Assembly (NCBI GenBank): GCA_011050685.1
Contig: DRFF01000153.1
Coordinates: 1-45,182, forward strand
DNA length: 45,182 nt
Source of the DNA: Aurantimonas coralicida
GTDB lineage: Bacteria; Pseudomonadota; Alphaproteobacteria; Rhizobiales; Rhizobiaceae
Reading direction: 5' to 3'
The position numbers and the translations under genes were made by a program. The notes beneath the pieces were generated by a model. It saw only the letters and a list, made by a program, of their open reading frames with translations, did no database searches and was not told the DNA's origin. Positions 15,877-25,045 of the stretch are shown here, one piece after another (the first letter of the stretch is position 1; each line of letters begins with the position of its first letter).

Positions 15877-16875
15877 TTAGAGCGCGTAAACGATCGTGGA
15901 AACGGTGATCATCACGGTTGCGAACATCGCCGCCGAAATCAGCGCCAGAGTCCATCCCATGCGGCAGTTGGGATCTGCGACCTTGAGGCGCAGTTCATAT
16001 GCGGTTTCGGGAAACTCGAGCATTGCGGCGTTCGATCCGGTCCAGTTGTGGCGGTCGTTCCAGCGCCGGACCTCGGCTGCGTTCCATCCGTTAAAAACCA
16101 GCATGATCGCCGCGACGATGACCATCGACGAGGGTACCCAGATCGTATAGCCGCCCGCCATTTCGTCGGTCAGTGGCGCAAAATCCCAGAGCCGCCCGGC
16201 AATATCATAGCCGGAATAGAGCACGACCTCTTTCAACGTCGTAAGCGAGCCGAGCAGGATGTTCGACAGGATGACACCCACGAGCGCCAGTAGCCGCAGG
16301 CTCTGGGTCGCGCCCTCGGGCGCGTCGCGCCGGTCGAGCACGACGGCGAAGAAGAGCAGCCCCGCCAGCACCATGCCCATATGCGCCAACAGCGCCAGCG
16401 GCGGCGCTGCAAGGGCGGCGTTGTGCAGCACGGGCACCTGCCAGAGATAGAGCGAGGCGACCAGCAGAGCGAAACTGACGTCGAGGCGGGTCAGTACGCG
16501 CACCGCCCATCGGACGGCTGGGCGGTCGCCGAACCGCGTCAACCCGCGCCGAAAACCGTCAGGAAGCCCTGCGCGCAGGGCCGGCCAAGGGTAAGCCAGA
16601 ATGATGAGCATCGGTCCGAGCAGCCGGATCAGGAGGTGCTGCACCTGATGCGCAAAAAACAGGGCATGCCCGGCGGTCGCCAGCGGGTCGTCGAAGGCAA
16701 ACACCAGAAACGCCGCCCCGGCCGCGAACAGGGTATGCCGGACTACGCCGACGCGCTCGCGCATCAGCCTCGGACGGGCCGCACCGCGCAGATACAGCCA
16801 GATCGACCCGGCGAGTGTCGCCAGGACGACCGGCGAGAGCGCCGGACCGAAGGGATCGAAACTTGCCGCGGTCAT
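15877..16875 (-). CDS. CtaG-family (caa3-type) copper/oxidase assembly membrane protein
   Basis: This 332-residue protein has about seven hydrophobic helices. Caa3_CtaG (PF09678) signatures are HALFFAHQVQHLLIRLLGPM, SLYLWQVPVLHNAAL and TDEMAGGYTIWVPSSMV. The conserved histidines in the second and fourth of these blocks are thought to serve copper. It is needed for activity of caa3-type oxidase in Bacillus; a copper-supply role in the inner membrane is inferred here. ATG 16875 has CAGGAG upstream. It heads the minus-strand unit that continues into the disrupted paralogue, the PCuAC pseudogene and lspA. It looks intact. Confidence 0.88.
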   Translation of the reverse strand: MTAASFDPFGPALSPVVLATLAGSIWLYLRGAARPRLMRERVGVVRHTLFAAGAAFLVFAFDDPLATAGHALFFAHQVQHLLIRLLGPMLIILAYPWPALRAGLPDGFRRGLTRFGDRPAVRWAVRVLTRLDVSFALLVASLYLWQVPVLHNAALAAPPLALLAHMGMVLAGLLFFAVVLDRRDAPEGATQSLRLLALVGVILSNILLGSLTTLKEVVLYSGYDIAGRLWDFAPLTDEMAGGYTIWVPSSMVIVAAIMLVFNGWNAAEVRRWNDRHNWTGSNAAMLEFPETAYELRLKVADPNCRMGWTLALISAAMFATVMITVSTIVYAL

Positions 16876-16996
16876 GGCGACTCCTGAATGGGGTTTCGAA
16901 CGATTTTGGCAACATGCACTTCGCCACTCGCGATCGCCAGCCCGGGACCGGAAGTCGTGAGACTCCAGTCCCGGCTTCGGTCAATTGACCGAGATG

Positions 16997-17083
16997 ATGA
17001 GCGAGGGCTTCTGCATCGCCCATACCACGATCCAGATCGAGGATGCGGCACTGCGCGAAGCCGAGGGCGAGACGCATAGCTGA
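16997..17083 (+). pseudogene. Duplicated 3' end of a CDF exporter gene
   Basis: Bases 17003-17083 repeat 12058-12138, the last 27 codons of the CDF gene including its stop, with about 6 mismatches counted by eye (roughly 93% identity). They encode HTTIQIEDAALREAEGET in the same orientation. No upstream CDF sequence is present, so this is a remnant. The rest of the 16876-17276 gap holds a possible IS110 left end, including an 11-bp inverted repeat (17137-17147 and 17202-17212). Confidence 0.88.
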
Positions 17084-17276
17084 GGGGAGCAGCCGAGGCG
17101 AGAGAGCTATGGCGGAATCTAGGTGATGGAGGTTTGAGAAGGGCGGCGTATCGAGGCGGGTGACGAGCCTGCCAGACCCTCCAGAAGGAGATGGTGTGGT
17201 TGCCGCCCTTCTTGAGGCGGCATCGCAATGTGCCATTGTTGTGGTATCACTGAACATCAGTCGGAGGACGACAACC

Positions 17277-17565
17277 ATGACGAAAGATACGACGATCGGT
17301 GTCGATCTTGCCAAGAACGTTTTTCAACTCCACGGCGCTTCGATGAATGGAGATCTGCGGTTCCTCAAAAGGCTTTCCCGTCGGAAATTCTGGGACTTGA
17401 TGGCTGGACAGCGGCCTGCGGTGGTGGCGATGGAAGCCAGCGGCAGCGCCAATTTCTGGGCGCGAGAGTTGGCCAAGCCGGTCATGAGGTGAAGCTGATC
17501 CCACCTCATTATGTGAAGCCATTCGTCGAGCGGCAAAAGAACGATGCCGCCGACGCAGACGCGTG
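17277..17565 (+). pseudogene. IS110-family transposase, N-terminal fragment
   Basis: ATG 17277 follows a CGGAGGACGA site and begins MTKDTTIGVDLAKNVFQLHG, the DEDD/RuvC-like start of IS110 transposases. VVAMEASGSANFWARELAK follows. A frameshift near 17480 is needed to continue as GHEVKLIPPHYVKPFVERQK with NDAADADA (the second acidic cluster). At about 17563 the sequence switches to a different IS110 element in opposite orientation. The serine-containing C-terminal domain is gone, so it cannot transpose. Confidence 0.85.
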
Positions 17566-17947
17566 CCGTGACCAGCGTGCGGATCAGCATGCTGTCGAAG
17601 CCCTTCACTCGGACTTCCCGGAAGAAGCCGATCTCGGCCAGATGCGACAGGCCGTCGGCATCGTTCGCATCGGTCTTGTTCGGCGCCATGTCGAGCGCGG
17701 CTTTGGCGTGGCGCGCATCGATGCAGATCGCGGGCACACCTTCCGCCATCAGGGCGTGATAAAACCAAACCGACTACGGCCCCGTCTCGAACACGACACG
17801 TTCGGCATGGGGAGCGCGCTTGCGGATCAACGCCGCAAGAAGCCGAGGGTCGGAGGCGCACTTGCCGCGCCAGACCCTCTTGCCGTCCTGCCGGATTGAG
17901 ACCGCGGTCTCTTTCATGGAAACGTCGAGACCAATATACTGCTGCAT
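17560..17947 (-). pseudogene. Second IS110-family transposase, N-terminal fragment with stop codon
   Basis: Read from ATG 17947 on the minus strand: [20 protein letters not shown] and ERVVFETGP, then an in-frame TAG, then SVWFYHALMAEGVPAICIDA and NKTDANDADGLSHLAEIGFF, the DEDD domain of a different IS110 subgroup. It breaks off after MLIRTLVTAR at about 17560, where it meets the other fragment head-on. Both truncation and nonsense codon inactivate it. Confidence 0.85.
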
Positions 17948-18269
17948 GGCTGTCCTCCGTTCGATGACTGGGCCCGGTGCCAATCGTGAGCCCGTTTCTT
18001 CATCCTATCGGGGGACAGCCAACCAGACATTCGAACAGTGCCGCAGAGCCAACTTCCGCTGGCTGTCGCTCCCGCGATTACATCAAGCTCGTTCTTCGTA
18101 CGCCTCACGGCGCCGGAAACCCTTCCTGAAAGCAGCCGCCACCATCTCATACGCTTTCCCCTGTGTTTGTCCTCCAATCTCGCCGGGGCTACGACCCGCG
18201 ATGGGGACGCCTTGTAATTATCAGCCCCGGCCACCGACCTTGATGGCACTTGTTATCGGGGACCATGCC
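17948..18269. other. Gene-free stretch before traG with an iteron-like motif
   Basis: No gene is seen here. The left part is flank of the IS110 fragment. At 18254-18264 TATCGGGGACC repeats the core of iteron array B; it also places GGGGA about 8 bases before the proposed TTG start of traG. A similar TATCGGGGGAC near 18006 lies in IS flank and may be coincidence. Confidence 0.5.
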
Positions 18270-20258
18270 TTGTCCGCCACGAAAGTCCTCTGGGGCCAGA
18301 TCACCATTGTCTTCCTGATCGTGCTCGCCACGACCTGGACGGCGACGGAGTGGACGGCGTGGAGGCTTGGCTTCCAGCCGCAGCTCGGCGCGCCCTGGTT
18401 CGATCTGGCGGGCGTCCCGTTCTACTACCCGCCAGCCTTCTTCTGGTGGTGGTACTTTTACGACGCCTATGCGCAGGAGATCTTCGTCGAGGGGGCGTTC
18501 ATCGCAGCCTCGGGCGGATTCATTTCCGTGGCCGTGGCAATCGGCATGTCGGTCTGGCGGGCGCGCGAGGCCAAGAACGTCGAGACCTACGGCTCGGCAC
18601 GCTGGGCAAAGCCCGGTGAGGTCAAAGCCGCCGGCCTGCTCGTCCCGGATGGGGTGGTGCTCGGCAAGCTCGATCGCGATTATCTCCGTCATGATGGACC
18701 TGAGCACGTGCTCTGCTTCGCCCCGACACGATCCGGCAAGGGGATCGGCCTCGTCGTGCCGACCCTGCTGACCTGGTCTGGCTCGGCGATCGTCCACGAC
18801 ATCAAGGGCGAGAACTGGCAGCTCACGGCAGGCTTTCGCGCCAGGCACGGGCGGGTGCTGCTGTTCGATCCCACGAACGCGAAATCCTCCGCCTACAATC
18901 CGCTCCTCGAGGTGCGGCGCGGCGAGTGGGAGGTGCGCGACGTCCAGAACGTCGCCGACGTGCTGGTCGATCCCGAGGGCTCGCTGGAAAAGCGGAACCA
19001 TTGGGAGAAGACCAGCCATTCGCTGCTCGTCGGCGCCATCCTGCATGTCCTCTACGCCGAGCCCGACAAGACGCTGGCCGGCGTCGCCGGGTTCCTGTCG
19101 GATCCGAAGCGGCCGATCGAGGCGACGCTCGCGGCGATGATGACGACGCCGCATCTCGGAGAGGCAGGTCCGCATCCCGTCGTCGCCTCGACGGCGCGCG
19201 AGCTCCTGAACAAATCCGACAACGAGCGCTCCGGCGTGCTCTCCACCGCGATGTCGTTTCTCGGACTCTATCGCGATCCCGTCGTCGCGGAGGTGACGCG
19301 ACGCTGCGACTGGCGGATCGCTGACCTGACCGCCGAGCGCCGACCGGCAACGCTCTATTTGGTCGTGCCGCCTTCCGACATCTCGCGCACGAAGCCGCTC
19401 ATCCGGCTGGTGCTCAACCAGATCGGCCGCCGCCTGACCGAAGATCTTCATGCGAAGGACCGCCGCCACCGCGTCCTGATGATGCTCGACGAGTTCCCGG
19501 CGCTCGGGCGGCTCGACTTCTTCGAGAGTGCCTTGGCCTTCATGGCGGGATACGGATTGAAGGCCTTCCTCATCGCGCAATCGCTCAATCAGATCGAGAA
19601 GGCGTACGGCCCAAACAACGCAATCCTCGACAACTGCCATGTCCGCGTGAGCTTCGCCACGAATGACGAGAGGACGGCCAAGCGCGTTTCGGACGCCCTC
19701 GGCACCGCCACCGAGATGAAGGCGATGAAGAACTATGCGGGGCATCGGCTGTCGCCGTGGCTGGGGCACCTCATGGTCTCGCGCTCGGAAACGGCGCGGC
19801 CTTTGCTCACGCCCGGCGAGGTGATGCAGCTCCCGCCCAGCGACGAGATCGTCATGCTGTCCGGCACGCCGCCGATCCGGGCGAAGAAAGCCCGCTATTA
19901 CGAAGACGGGCGGTTCAAGGAGCGCGTCCTGCCGCCGCCCGATCCATCGAAGAGCGGCCGGTCGTCGCGCCAGGACAACTGGTCGGCGCTCTGCTCTCAA
20001 AAACCTTCGCCGGCGGCCCTCACCGTGGCCGGAAGGACAGGGCAGGACGCAGCCAATAGTGGCCTGCGCCGCGAACCCGAGTTGCCCGATCACGTCGCCG
20101 TCGCCAAGGAGATCGACCAACCGAAGCCGATGCAAGAATTCGCGATGGTCGACGACGAGCCGGAGGACGCCGCCCGCCAGGGCCGCATCCTGCGCCAACA
20201 GATGCGCGGGGTTGCACGCCAGGTCGCGCTCGACCCCAACGACGGCATCGAGATGTGA
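18270..20258 (+). CDS. traG: TraG/VirD4 type IV coupling protein
   Basis: This 662-residue inner-membrane ATPase brings the relaxase-DNA complex to the transfer channel. It has two or three N-terminal membrane segments, then NVETYGSARWAKPGEVKAAG, Walker A in APTRSGKGIG near residue 155, and Walker B in VLMMLDEFPALGRLD near 405. The family motif FLIAQSLNQIEKAYG and a variable acidic tail complete it. TTG 18270 gives SATKVLWGQ, aligning with the usual family start (M-S-x-T-K), and has GGGGA at good spacing. ATG 18243 would add nine residues. It is separated from the relaxase gene by about 11 kb of inserted cargo. Confidence 0.92.
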   Translation: MSATKVLWGQITIVFLIVLATTWTATEWTAWRLGFQPQLGAPWFDLAGVPFYYPPAFFWWWYFYDAYAQEIFVEGAFIAASGGFISVAVAIGMSVWRAREAKNVETYGSARWAKPGEVKAAGLLVPDGVVLGKLDRDYLRHDGPEHVLCFAPTRSGKGIGLVVPTLLTWSGSAIVHDIKGENWQLTAGFRARHGRVLLFDPTNAKSSAYNPLLEVRRGEWEVRDVQNVADVLVDPEGSLEKRNHWEKTSHSLLVGAILHVLYAEPDKTLAGVAGFLSDPKRPIEATLAAMMTTPHLGEAGPHPVVASTARELLNKSDNERSGVLSTAMSFLGLYRDPVVAEVTRRCDWRIADLTAERRPATLYLVVPPSDISRTKPLIRLVLNQIGRRLTEDLHAKDRRHRVLMMLDEFPALGRLDFFESALAFMAGYGLKAFLIAQSLNQIEKAYGPNNAILDNCHVRVSFATNDERTAKRVSDALGTATEMKAMKNYAGHRLSPWLGHLMVSRSETARPLLTPGEVMQLPPSDEIVMLSGTPPIRAKKARYYEDGRFKERVLPPPDPSKSGRSSRQDNWSALCSQKPSPAALTVAGRTGQDAANSGLRREPELPDHVAVAKEIDQPKPMQEFAMVDDEPEDAARQGRILRQQMRGVARQVALDPNDGIEM

Positions 20259-20268
20259 GGCAGGACCC

Positions 20269-20715
20269 ATGCGCGACCGGATGAATGTCTATTTTCCACC
20301 CGAGATGCTGAAGCAGATCGCCGAGCTTGCCGATCGCAAGAAGCTCTCGCGTTCGGCGATCGTCGAGGCGGCGGTCGCCTCCTTCCTGTCGCCAGACGGC
20401 GCCGACCGGCGCGAGGCGGCTTTCACCCGCCGCCTCGATCGGCTCTCACGACAGGTGCAGCGCATGGAGCGCGATCTCGGTGTCACCGCGGAAACGCTGG
20501 CGCTGTTCGTCCGCTTCTGGCTGACCATCACGCCACCCCTGCCCAACGACGCCCAGGCCGCCGCTCAGATCAAGGGCCGCGAGCGGTTTGAGGGGTTCAT
20601 CGAGGTGCTGGGCCGGAGGCTACAAAAGGGGCAGAGCTTCCTTCGAGAAATTCCCGACGATATCGGCGGCACCGTGCCGTCCGAAGGATCTGACGATTCG
20701 AGCAAGCACGACTGA
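20269..20715 (+). CDS. CopG-family (ribbon-helix-helix) conjugal protein
   Basis: This 148-residue protein begins MRDRMNVYFPPEMLKQIAEL, then ADRKKLSRSAIVEAAVASFL, a ribbon-helix-helix DNA-binding domain in its first 45 residues. The remainder is helical with AFTRRLDRLSRQVQRMERD (coiled-coil-like) and a hydrophobic LALFVRFWLTITPP. The protein is constant between traG and trbB in this element type and is often listed as a CopG-like regulator. It may control the trb operon or act in the relaxosome; neither is proven. It lies 10 bases after traG. Confidence 0.88.
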   Translation: MRDRMNVYFPPEMLKQIAELADRKKLSRSAIVEAAVASFLSPDGADRREAAFTRRLDRLSRQVQRMERDLGVTAETLALFVRFWLTITPPLPNDAQAAAQIKGRERFEGFIEVLGRRLQKGQSFLREIPDDIGGTVPSEGSDDSSKHD

Positions 20716-20885
20716 CAATCACCTTCGAGGAAGAAAGAGCGGCATCAGCATCTCGCCCTTCTTTTCTATTCCTACGCCACGGTGCGACGACGTCTTGAAG
20801 TTGTTGTCAGCTCCCATTTTCTGCCCCTTCTAATCATCCCCGATCCAGGGCCGCTTTTCGCGGTCCCGCAAAGGACGGGGACGAC

Positions 20886-21899
20886 GTGGCGACATCTCAC
20901 CAGCAATCCGAGGCGATCTCACGCGGCGCGCGCATGCTGCGCACGGCGCTCGGCCCCGCCATCGCTGGGTTCCTGGAAGATCCGCAGATCGTCGAGGTGA
21001 TGCTCAACCCCGATGGGCGGCTCTGGATCGACCATCTCTCCGAAGGGCTCGCTGATACGGGTGAACGGCTGTCGCCGGCCGATGGCGAGCGGATCGTCCG
21101 CTTGGTCGCCCACCATGTCGGCGCCGAGGTCCATCCCGGTTCACCGCGGGTCTCGGCGGAGCTGCCCGAGACGGGGGAGCGGTTCGAGGGCCTGTTGCCG
21201 CCGGTGGTGGCCGCCCCGGCCTTCGCTATCCGCAAGCCCGCCGTCGCCGTCTTCTCCCTCGGCGACTACGTCGCCGCCGGCATCATGACCGACGGTCAGG
21301 CCGAGGCGCTGCGTGCGTCCGTCGCCGCGCGAAAGAACATCCTCGTCGCCGGCGGCACTTCGACCGGCAAGACGACCCTGACCAACGCGCTTCTTGCCGA
21401 GGTCGCCAAGACAAGCGACCGCGTGGTGCTGATTGAGGATACGCGCGAACTGCAATGCGCCGCGCCGAACCTCGTCGCGCTGCGCACCAAGGACGGTGTC
21501 GCCTCGCTGTCGGAACTCGTGCGCTCCTCGCTCCGCCTTCGTCCCGACCGCATCCCGATCGGCGAGGTCCGCGGCTCGGAAGCGCTCGATCTTTTGAAGG
21601 CTTGGGGCACGGGTCATCCCGGTGGCGTCGGCACCATCCACGCCGGCAGCGCCATCGGGAGCTTACGCCGTCTCGAGCAGCTCATCCAGGAAGCCGTCGT
21701 CACCGTGCCGCGCGCCCTGATCGCCGAGACCATCGATGTCATCGCCGTCTTAGCCGGACGCGGCGCCATGCGCCGCCTCGTCGAACTCGCCACCGTTGAG
21801 GGCCTCCGGCCGTCCGGCGACTACCGGATCACGGCGACCATCGCCGCGCCGGGCCCCCTCCCCTTCGACAACCAGATCCTCGCAGGAGATCCGTCATGA
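20886..21899 (+). CDS. trbB: TrbB/VirB11 transfer ATPase
   Basis: This 337-residue hexameric ATPase energises the type IV secretion channel from the cytoplasm. Its Walker A is GGTSTGKTT at 156-164, followed by [10 protein letters not shown], the Asp box [19 protein letters not shown] and the His box [16 protein letters not shown] 20886 is used because it follows GGACGGGGA and gives the family's usual M-A-x-S-H start. The 170-base gap upstream is the largest in the tra/trb run and holds a short hairpin (GGGCCGC at 20848 with GCGGTCCC at 20860), so a promoter or attenuator for the trb operon may be here. Confidence 0.93.
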   Translation: MATSHQQSEAISRGARMLRTALGPAIAGFLEDPQIVEVMLNPDGRLWIDHLSEGLADTGERLSPADGERIVRLVAHHVGAEVHPGSPRVSAELPETGERFEGLLPPVVAAPAFAIRKPAVAVFSLGDYVAAGIMTDGQAEALRASVAARKNILVAGGTSTGKTTLTNALLAEVAKTSDRVVLIEDTRELQCAAPNLVALRTKDGVASLSELVRSSLRLRPDRIPIGEVRGSEALDLLKAWGTGHPGGVGTIHAGSAIGSLRRLEQLIQEAVVTVPRALIAETIDVIAVLAGRGAMRRLVELATVEGLRPSGDYRITATIAAPGPLPFDNQILAGDPS

Positions 21900-22228
21900 T
21901 CCAACACGCTTCAACCATCCGCCGTCGCATCGCGACCGCGGCCCTGGCGACCTTCGCCACCCTGTCGCTATCGCCCGCCGCCCAGGCCGCGGGTTCGTCC
22001 ATGCCTTGGGAGGCCCCACTCCAGTCGATCCTCGAATCCATTGAGGGGCCGGTCGCCAAGATCATCGCGGTGATGATCATCATCATCACCGGCCTGACGC
22101 TGGCTTTCGGCGACAGCAGCGGCGGCGCCCGCAAGCTCATCCAGATCGTGTTCGGACTATCGATCGCCTTTGCCGCGAGCTCCTTCTTCCTGTCGTTCTT
22201 CTCATTCGGCGGCGGGGCGCTCGTCTGA
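21896..22228 (+). CDS. trbC: TrbC/VirB2 pilin precursor
   Basis: This 110-residue preprotein has a long signal sequence ending near AAQAAGSS (about residue 37) and two hydrophobic segments (IAVMIIIITGLTLAFGD and IVFGLSIAFAASSFFLSFF), as expected for a conjugative pilin. TraF (3231-3776) is the likely processing enzyme. It overlaps trbB by 4 bp and trbD by one base, so the genes are translationally coupled. Confidence 0.92.
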   Translation: MIQHASTIRRRIATAALATFATLSLSPAAQAAGSSMPWEAPLQSILESIEGPVAKIIAVMIIIITGLTLAFGDSSGGARKLIQIVFGLSIAFAASSFFLSFFSFGGGALV

Positions 22229-22506
22229 TGCCGGACTTCGCTTCCGACGCGTCCGTCGGCGGGTTCTTCGCGCCCGTGCACCGAGCCCTGACCGAGCCGA
22301 TCCTGCTCGGCGGTGCGCCACGTTCGCTCGCCATCCTCAACGGGACACTCGCGGCGGCGCTCGGCCTCGGCCTGCGGCTCTGGCTGGTCGGCCTGGCGCT
22401 CTGGGCGATCGGCCACTTCGCGGCGGTCTGGGCGGCCAAGCGCGATCCGCTGTTCGTGGATGTCGTACGCCGGCATCTGCGCATTCCCGGCCATCTGAAC
22501 GTCTGA
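22228..22506 (+). CDS. trbD: TrbD/VirB3 membrane protein
   Basis: This 92-residue protein starts within the TGATG overlap with trbC. It contains the usual PVHRALTEPILLGGAPR start region and two close hydrophobic helices (about 35-70). TrbD associates with the TrbE ATPase in the inner membrane and is needed for pilus assembly. Length and position are standard. Confidence 0.9.
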   Translation: MPDFASDASVGGFFAPVHRALTEPILLGGAPRSLAILNGTLAAALGLGLRLWLVGLALWAIGHFAAVWAAKRDPLFVDVVRRHLRIPGHLNV

Positions 22507-22528
22507 GCCGGGGAGACCGCTACCCGTG

Positions 22529-25045
22529 ATGAACCTTGCAGAGTACCGCCGCACCTCGACCCGTCTCGCCGACTTCCTTCCCTGGGTCGCCCTCGCCGGC
22601 CAGGGCGTCGTCCTCAACAAGGACGGCTCGTTCCAACGCACCGCCCGCTTCCGAGGCCCCGACCTCGACAGCGCGGTGCCCGCCGAGCTGGTCGGCGTCG
22701 CCGGGCGCCTCAACAACGCTTTCCGCCGCCTCGGCTCCGGCTGGGCAATCTTCGTCGAAGCCCAGCGCCATCGCGCCGGCGCCTATCCGGCCAGCACCTT
22801 CCGCGAGGCAGCGTCGGCACTGATCGACGCGGAGCGCAAAGCAGATTTCGAGGAGGAAGGCGCGCATCTCGAGTCGAGTTATTTCCTCACGCTTCTCTAT
22901 CTGCCCCCTGCCGAGGACGTCGCCCGCGCCGAGAGCTGGCTCTACGAGGGCAAGGCGCAGGGCCGCGTTGACGCGCGCGAACTCCTGCGCGGCTTCGTCG
23001 ACCGAACCGACCGCCTGCTCCAGCTTATCGAGGGCTTCATGCCCGAATGCGCATGGCTGGATGACGCCGAGACGCTAACCTACCTGCATTCGACCATCTC
23101 GACGAAGCGGAACCGCGTCCGCCTCCCCGAGATCCCGATGTATCTCGACGCGTTGCTGGCCGACCAGCCACTCACCGGCGGGCTCGAACCGCGGCTGGGC
23201 AGCGCGCATCTCCGAATCCTCACCATCATCGGCTTCCCGACAGCGACGACGCCCGGAATCCTGGACGAGCTGAACCGGCTCGCCTTTCCCTATCGCTGGT
23301 CGACCCGCGCCGTGATGCTCGACAAGACCGAGGCGACGCGCCTGCTGACCAGGATCCGCCGGCAGTGGTTCGCCAAGCGGAAGTCGGTCGCCGCCATCCT
23401 GAAAGAAGTGATGACCAACGAGGCGTCAACGCTCGTCGACAGCGACGCCGCCAACAAGGCGGCGGATGCCGATCTGGCGCTGCAGGAACTCGGCTCCGAC
23501 CTGATCGGCCAGGCCTATGTCACGGCGACCGTCACGGTCTGGGATGAGAACCCGGCTATCGCCGACGAGAAGGTGCGACTCGTCGAGAAGGTGATCCAGG
23601 GCCGTGACTTCACCGCGATGACCGAGACCATCAACGCAGCGGACGCCTGGCTCGGCAGTCTGCCGGGCCATGTCTACGCCAATGTCCGGCAGCCGCCGGT
23701 CTCCACCCTCAATCTCGCCCATATGATCCCGCTGTCGGCGGTCTGGGCGGGTGAGGTGCGGGACGAGCATTTAGCAGCGCCCCCTCTCCTCTTCGGCCGG
23801 ACCGAAGGCTCGACACCCTTCCGGTTTTCCCTGCATGTCGGTGATGTCGGCCATACCCTCGTCGTCGGCCCGACCGGCGCCGGCAAGTCGGTTCTGCTGG
23901 CACTGATGGCCTTGCAGTTCCGCCGCTATCAGAACTCGCAGGTCTTCGCCTTCGACTTCGGCGGCTCGATCCGCGCCGCCGCTCTCGCTTGTGGTGGCGA
24001 CTGGCACGATCTCGGCGGCGAACTGACCGATGGTGCGGCCGCCTCGGTCTCGCTCCAGCCGCTGGCCCGGATCCACGAGACGCCCAAGCGCGCCTGGGCC
24101 GCCGACTGGATCGTCGCCATCCTGATGCGCGAGGGCGTCACCATCACGCCGGACGTAAAGGAGTTGCTCTGGTCGGCGCTGACCTCGCTGGCGTCGGCAC
24201 CACTCGCGGAGAGGACGCTCACCGGCCTCTCCGTCCTCCTGCAATCCTCGGCCCTGAAGCAGGCGTTGAAGCCCTATTGCGTCGGCGGGCCCTATGGCCG
24301 GCTGCTCGATTCCGAAGCCGAACGGCTCGGCGAGGCATCGGTCCAGGTCTACGAGACCGAGGGACTGATCGGCACGGGGGCGGCGCCTGCCGTCCTGGCC
24401 TACCTGTTCCACCGCATCGAGGACCGTCTCGACGGGCGGCCGACCCTCTTGATCGTGGACGAGGGCTGGCTGGCGCTCGACGACCAGGGTTTCGCCGGCC
24501 AGCTCCGCGAGTGGCTGAAGACGCTGAGGAAGAAGAACGCCTCTGTCGTGTTCGCGACGCAGTCGCTCTCCGACATCGACAGTTCGGTGATTGCGCCGGC
24601 GATCATCGAGAGCTGTCAGACCCGTCTGCTGCTGCCGAACGAGCGCGCCATCGAGCCGCAGATCACCGCCATCTATCGCCGTTTCGGCCTCAACGACCGG
24701 CAGATCGAGATCCTCGCGCGGGCAACGCCGAAGCGCGACTATTACTGCCAGTCCCGGCGCGGCAACCGGCTCTTCGAGCTCGGCCTTGGCGAGGTCGCGC
24801 TGGCGCTCTGCGCCACCTCCTCGAAATCCGACCAGGCCGCCATCGAGCGGATCCTCGCAAGCCAAGGCCGCGACGGCTTCCTCCCCGCGTGGCTGCGCGA
24901 GCGCGACGTCGCCTGGGCGGCCGACCTCATCCCCGATCTCATCAATCTCGACAGGGCGGAACCGCCCTCCGAGCGCAACGAGCCGATCGGACCGAGCGCC
25001 ACGACCGACCCGACGCCACCCACGGAAAAGGAGACTTCCCGATGA
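22529..25045 (+). CDS. trbE: TrbE/VirB4 ATPase
   Basis: This 838-residue ATPase is the largest energising component of the mating channel. The N-terminal CagE/TrbE domain spans about 1-400. Walker A is GPTGAGKS at 447-454, Walker B is LLIVDEGWLAL near 645, and the motif VVFATQSLSDID follows. GTG 22526 directly precedes the chosen ATG and would add one residue. The protein ends in a Pro/Thr-rich tail that overlaps trbJ by 4 bp. It is intact and collinear with the other trb genes. Confidence 0.94.
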   Translation: MNLAEYRRTSTRLADFLPWVALAGQGVVLNKDGSFQRTARFRGPDLDSAVPAELVGVAGRLNNAFRRLGSGWAIFVEAQRHRAGAYPASTFREAASALIDAERKADFEEEGAHLESSYFLTLLYLPPAEDVARAESWLYEGKAQGRVDARELLRGFVDRTDRLLQLIEGFMPECAWLDDAETLTYLHSTISTKRNRVRLPEIPMYLDALLADQPLTGGLEPRLGSAHLRILTIIGFPTATTPGILDELNRLAFPYRWSTRAVMLDKTEATRLLTRIRRQWFAKRKSVAAILKEVMTNEASTLVDSDAANKAADADLALQELGSDLIGQAYVTATVTVWDENPAIADEKVRLVEKVIQGRDFTAMTETINAADAWLGSLPGHVYANVRQPPVSTLNLAHMIPLSAVWAGEVRDEHLAAPPLLFGRTEGSTPFRFSLHVGDVGHTLVVGPTGAGKSVLLALMALQFRRYQNSQVFAFDFGGSIRAAALACGGDWHDLGGELTDGAAASVSLQPLARIHETPKRAWAADWIVAILMREGVTITPDVKELLWSALTSLASAPLAERTLTGLSVLLQSSALKQALKPYCVGGPYGRLLDSEAERLGEASVQVYETEGLIGTGAAPAVLAYLFHRIEDRLDGRPTLLIVDEGWLALDDQGFAGQLREWLKTLRKKNASVVFATQSLSDIDSSVIAPAIIESCQTRLLLPNERAIEPQITAIYRRFGLNDRQIEILARATPKRDYYCQSRRGNRLFELGLGEVALALCATSSKSDQAAIERILASQGRDGFLPAWLRERDVAWAADLIPDLINLDRAEPPSERNEPIGPSATTDPTPPTEKETSR

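Noticed and set aside
17998-18012. TATCGGGGGAC as another iteron
   Set aside because: It lies in the non-coding flank just upstream of the IS110 fragment and has an extra G; coincidence is likelier than an initiator site.
18189-20270. 693-codon open frame on the minus strand
   Set aside because: Antisense to traG; high GC third positions keep the frame open. No recognisable domain.
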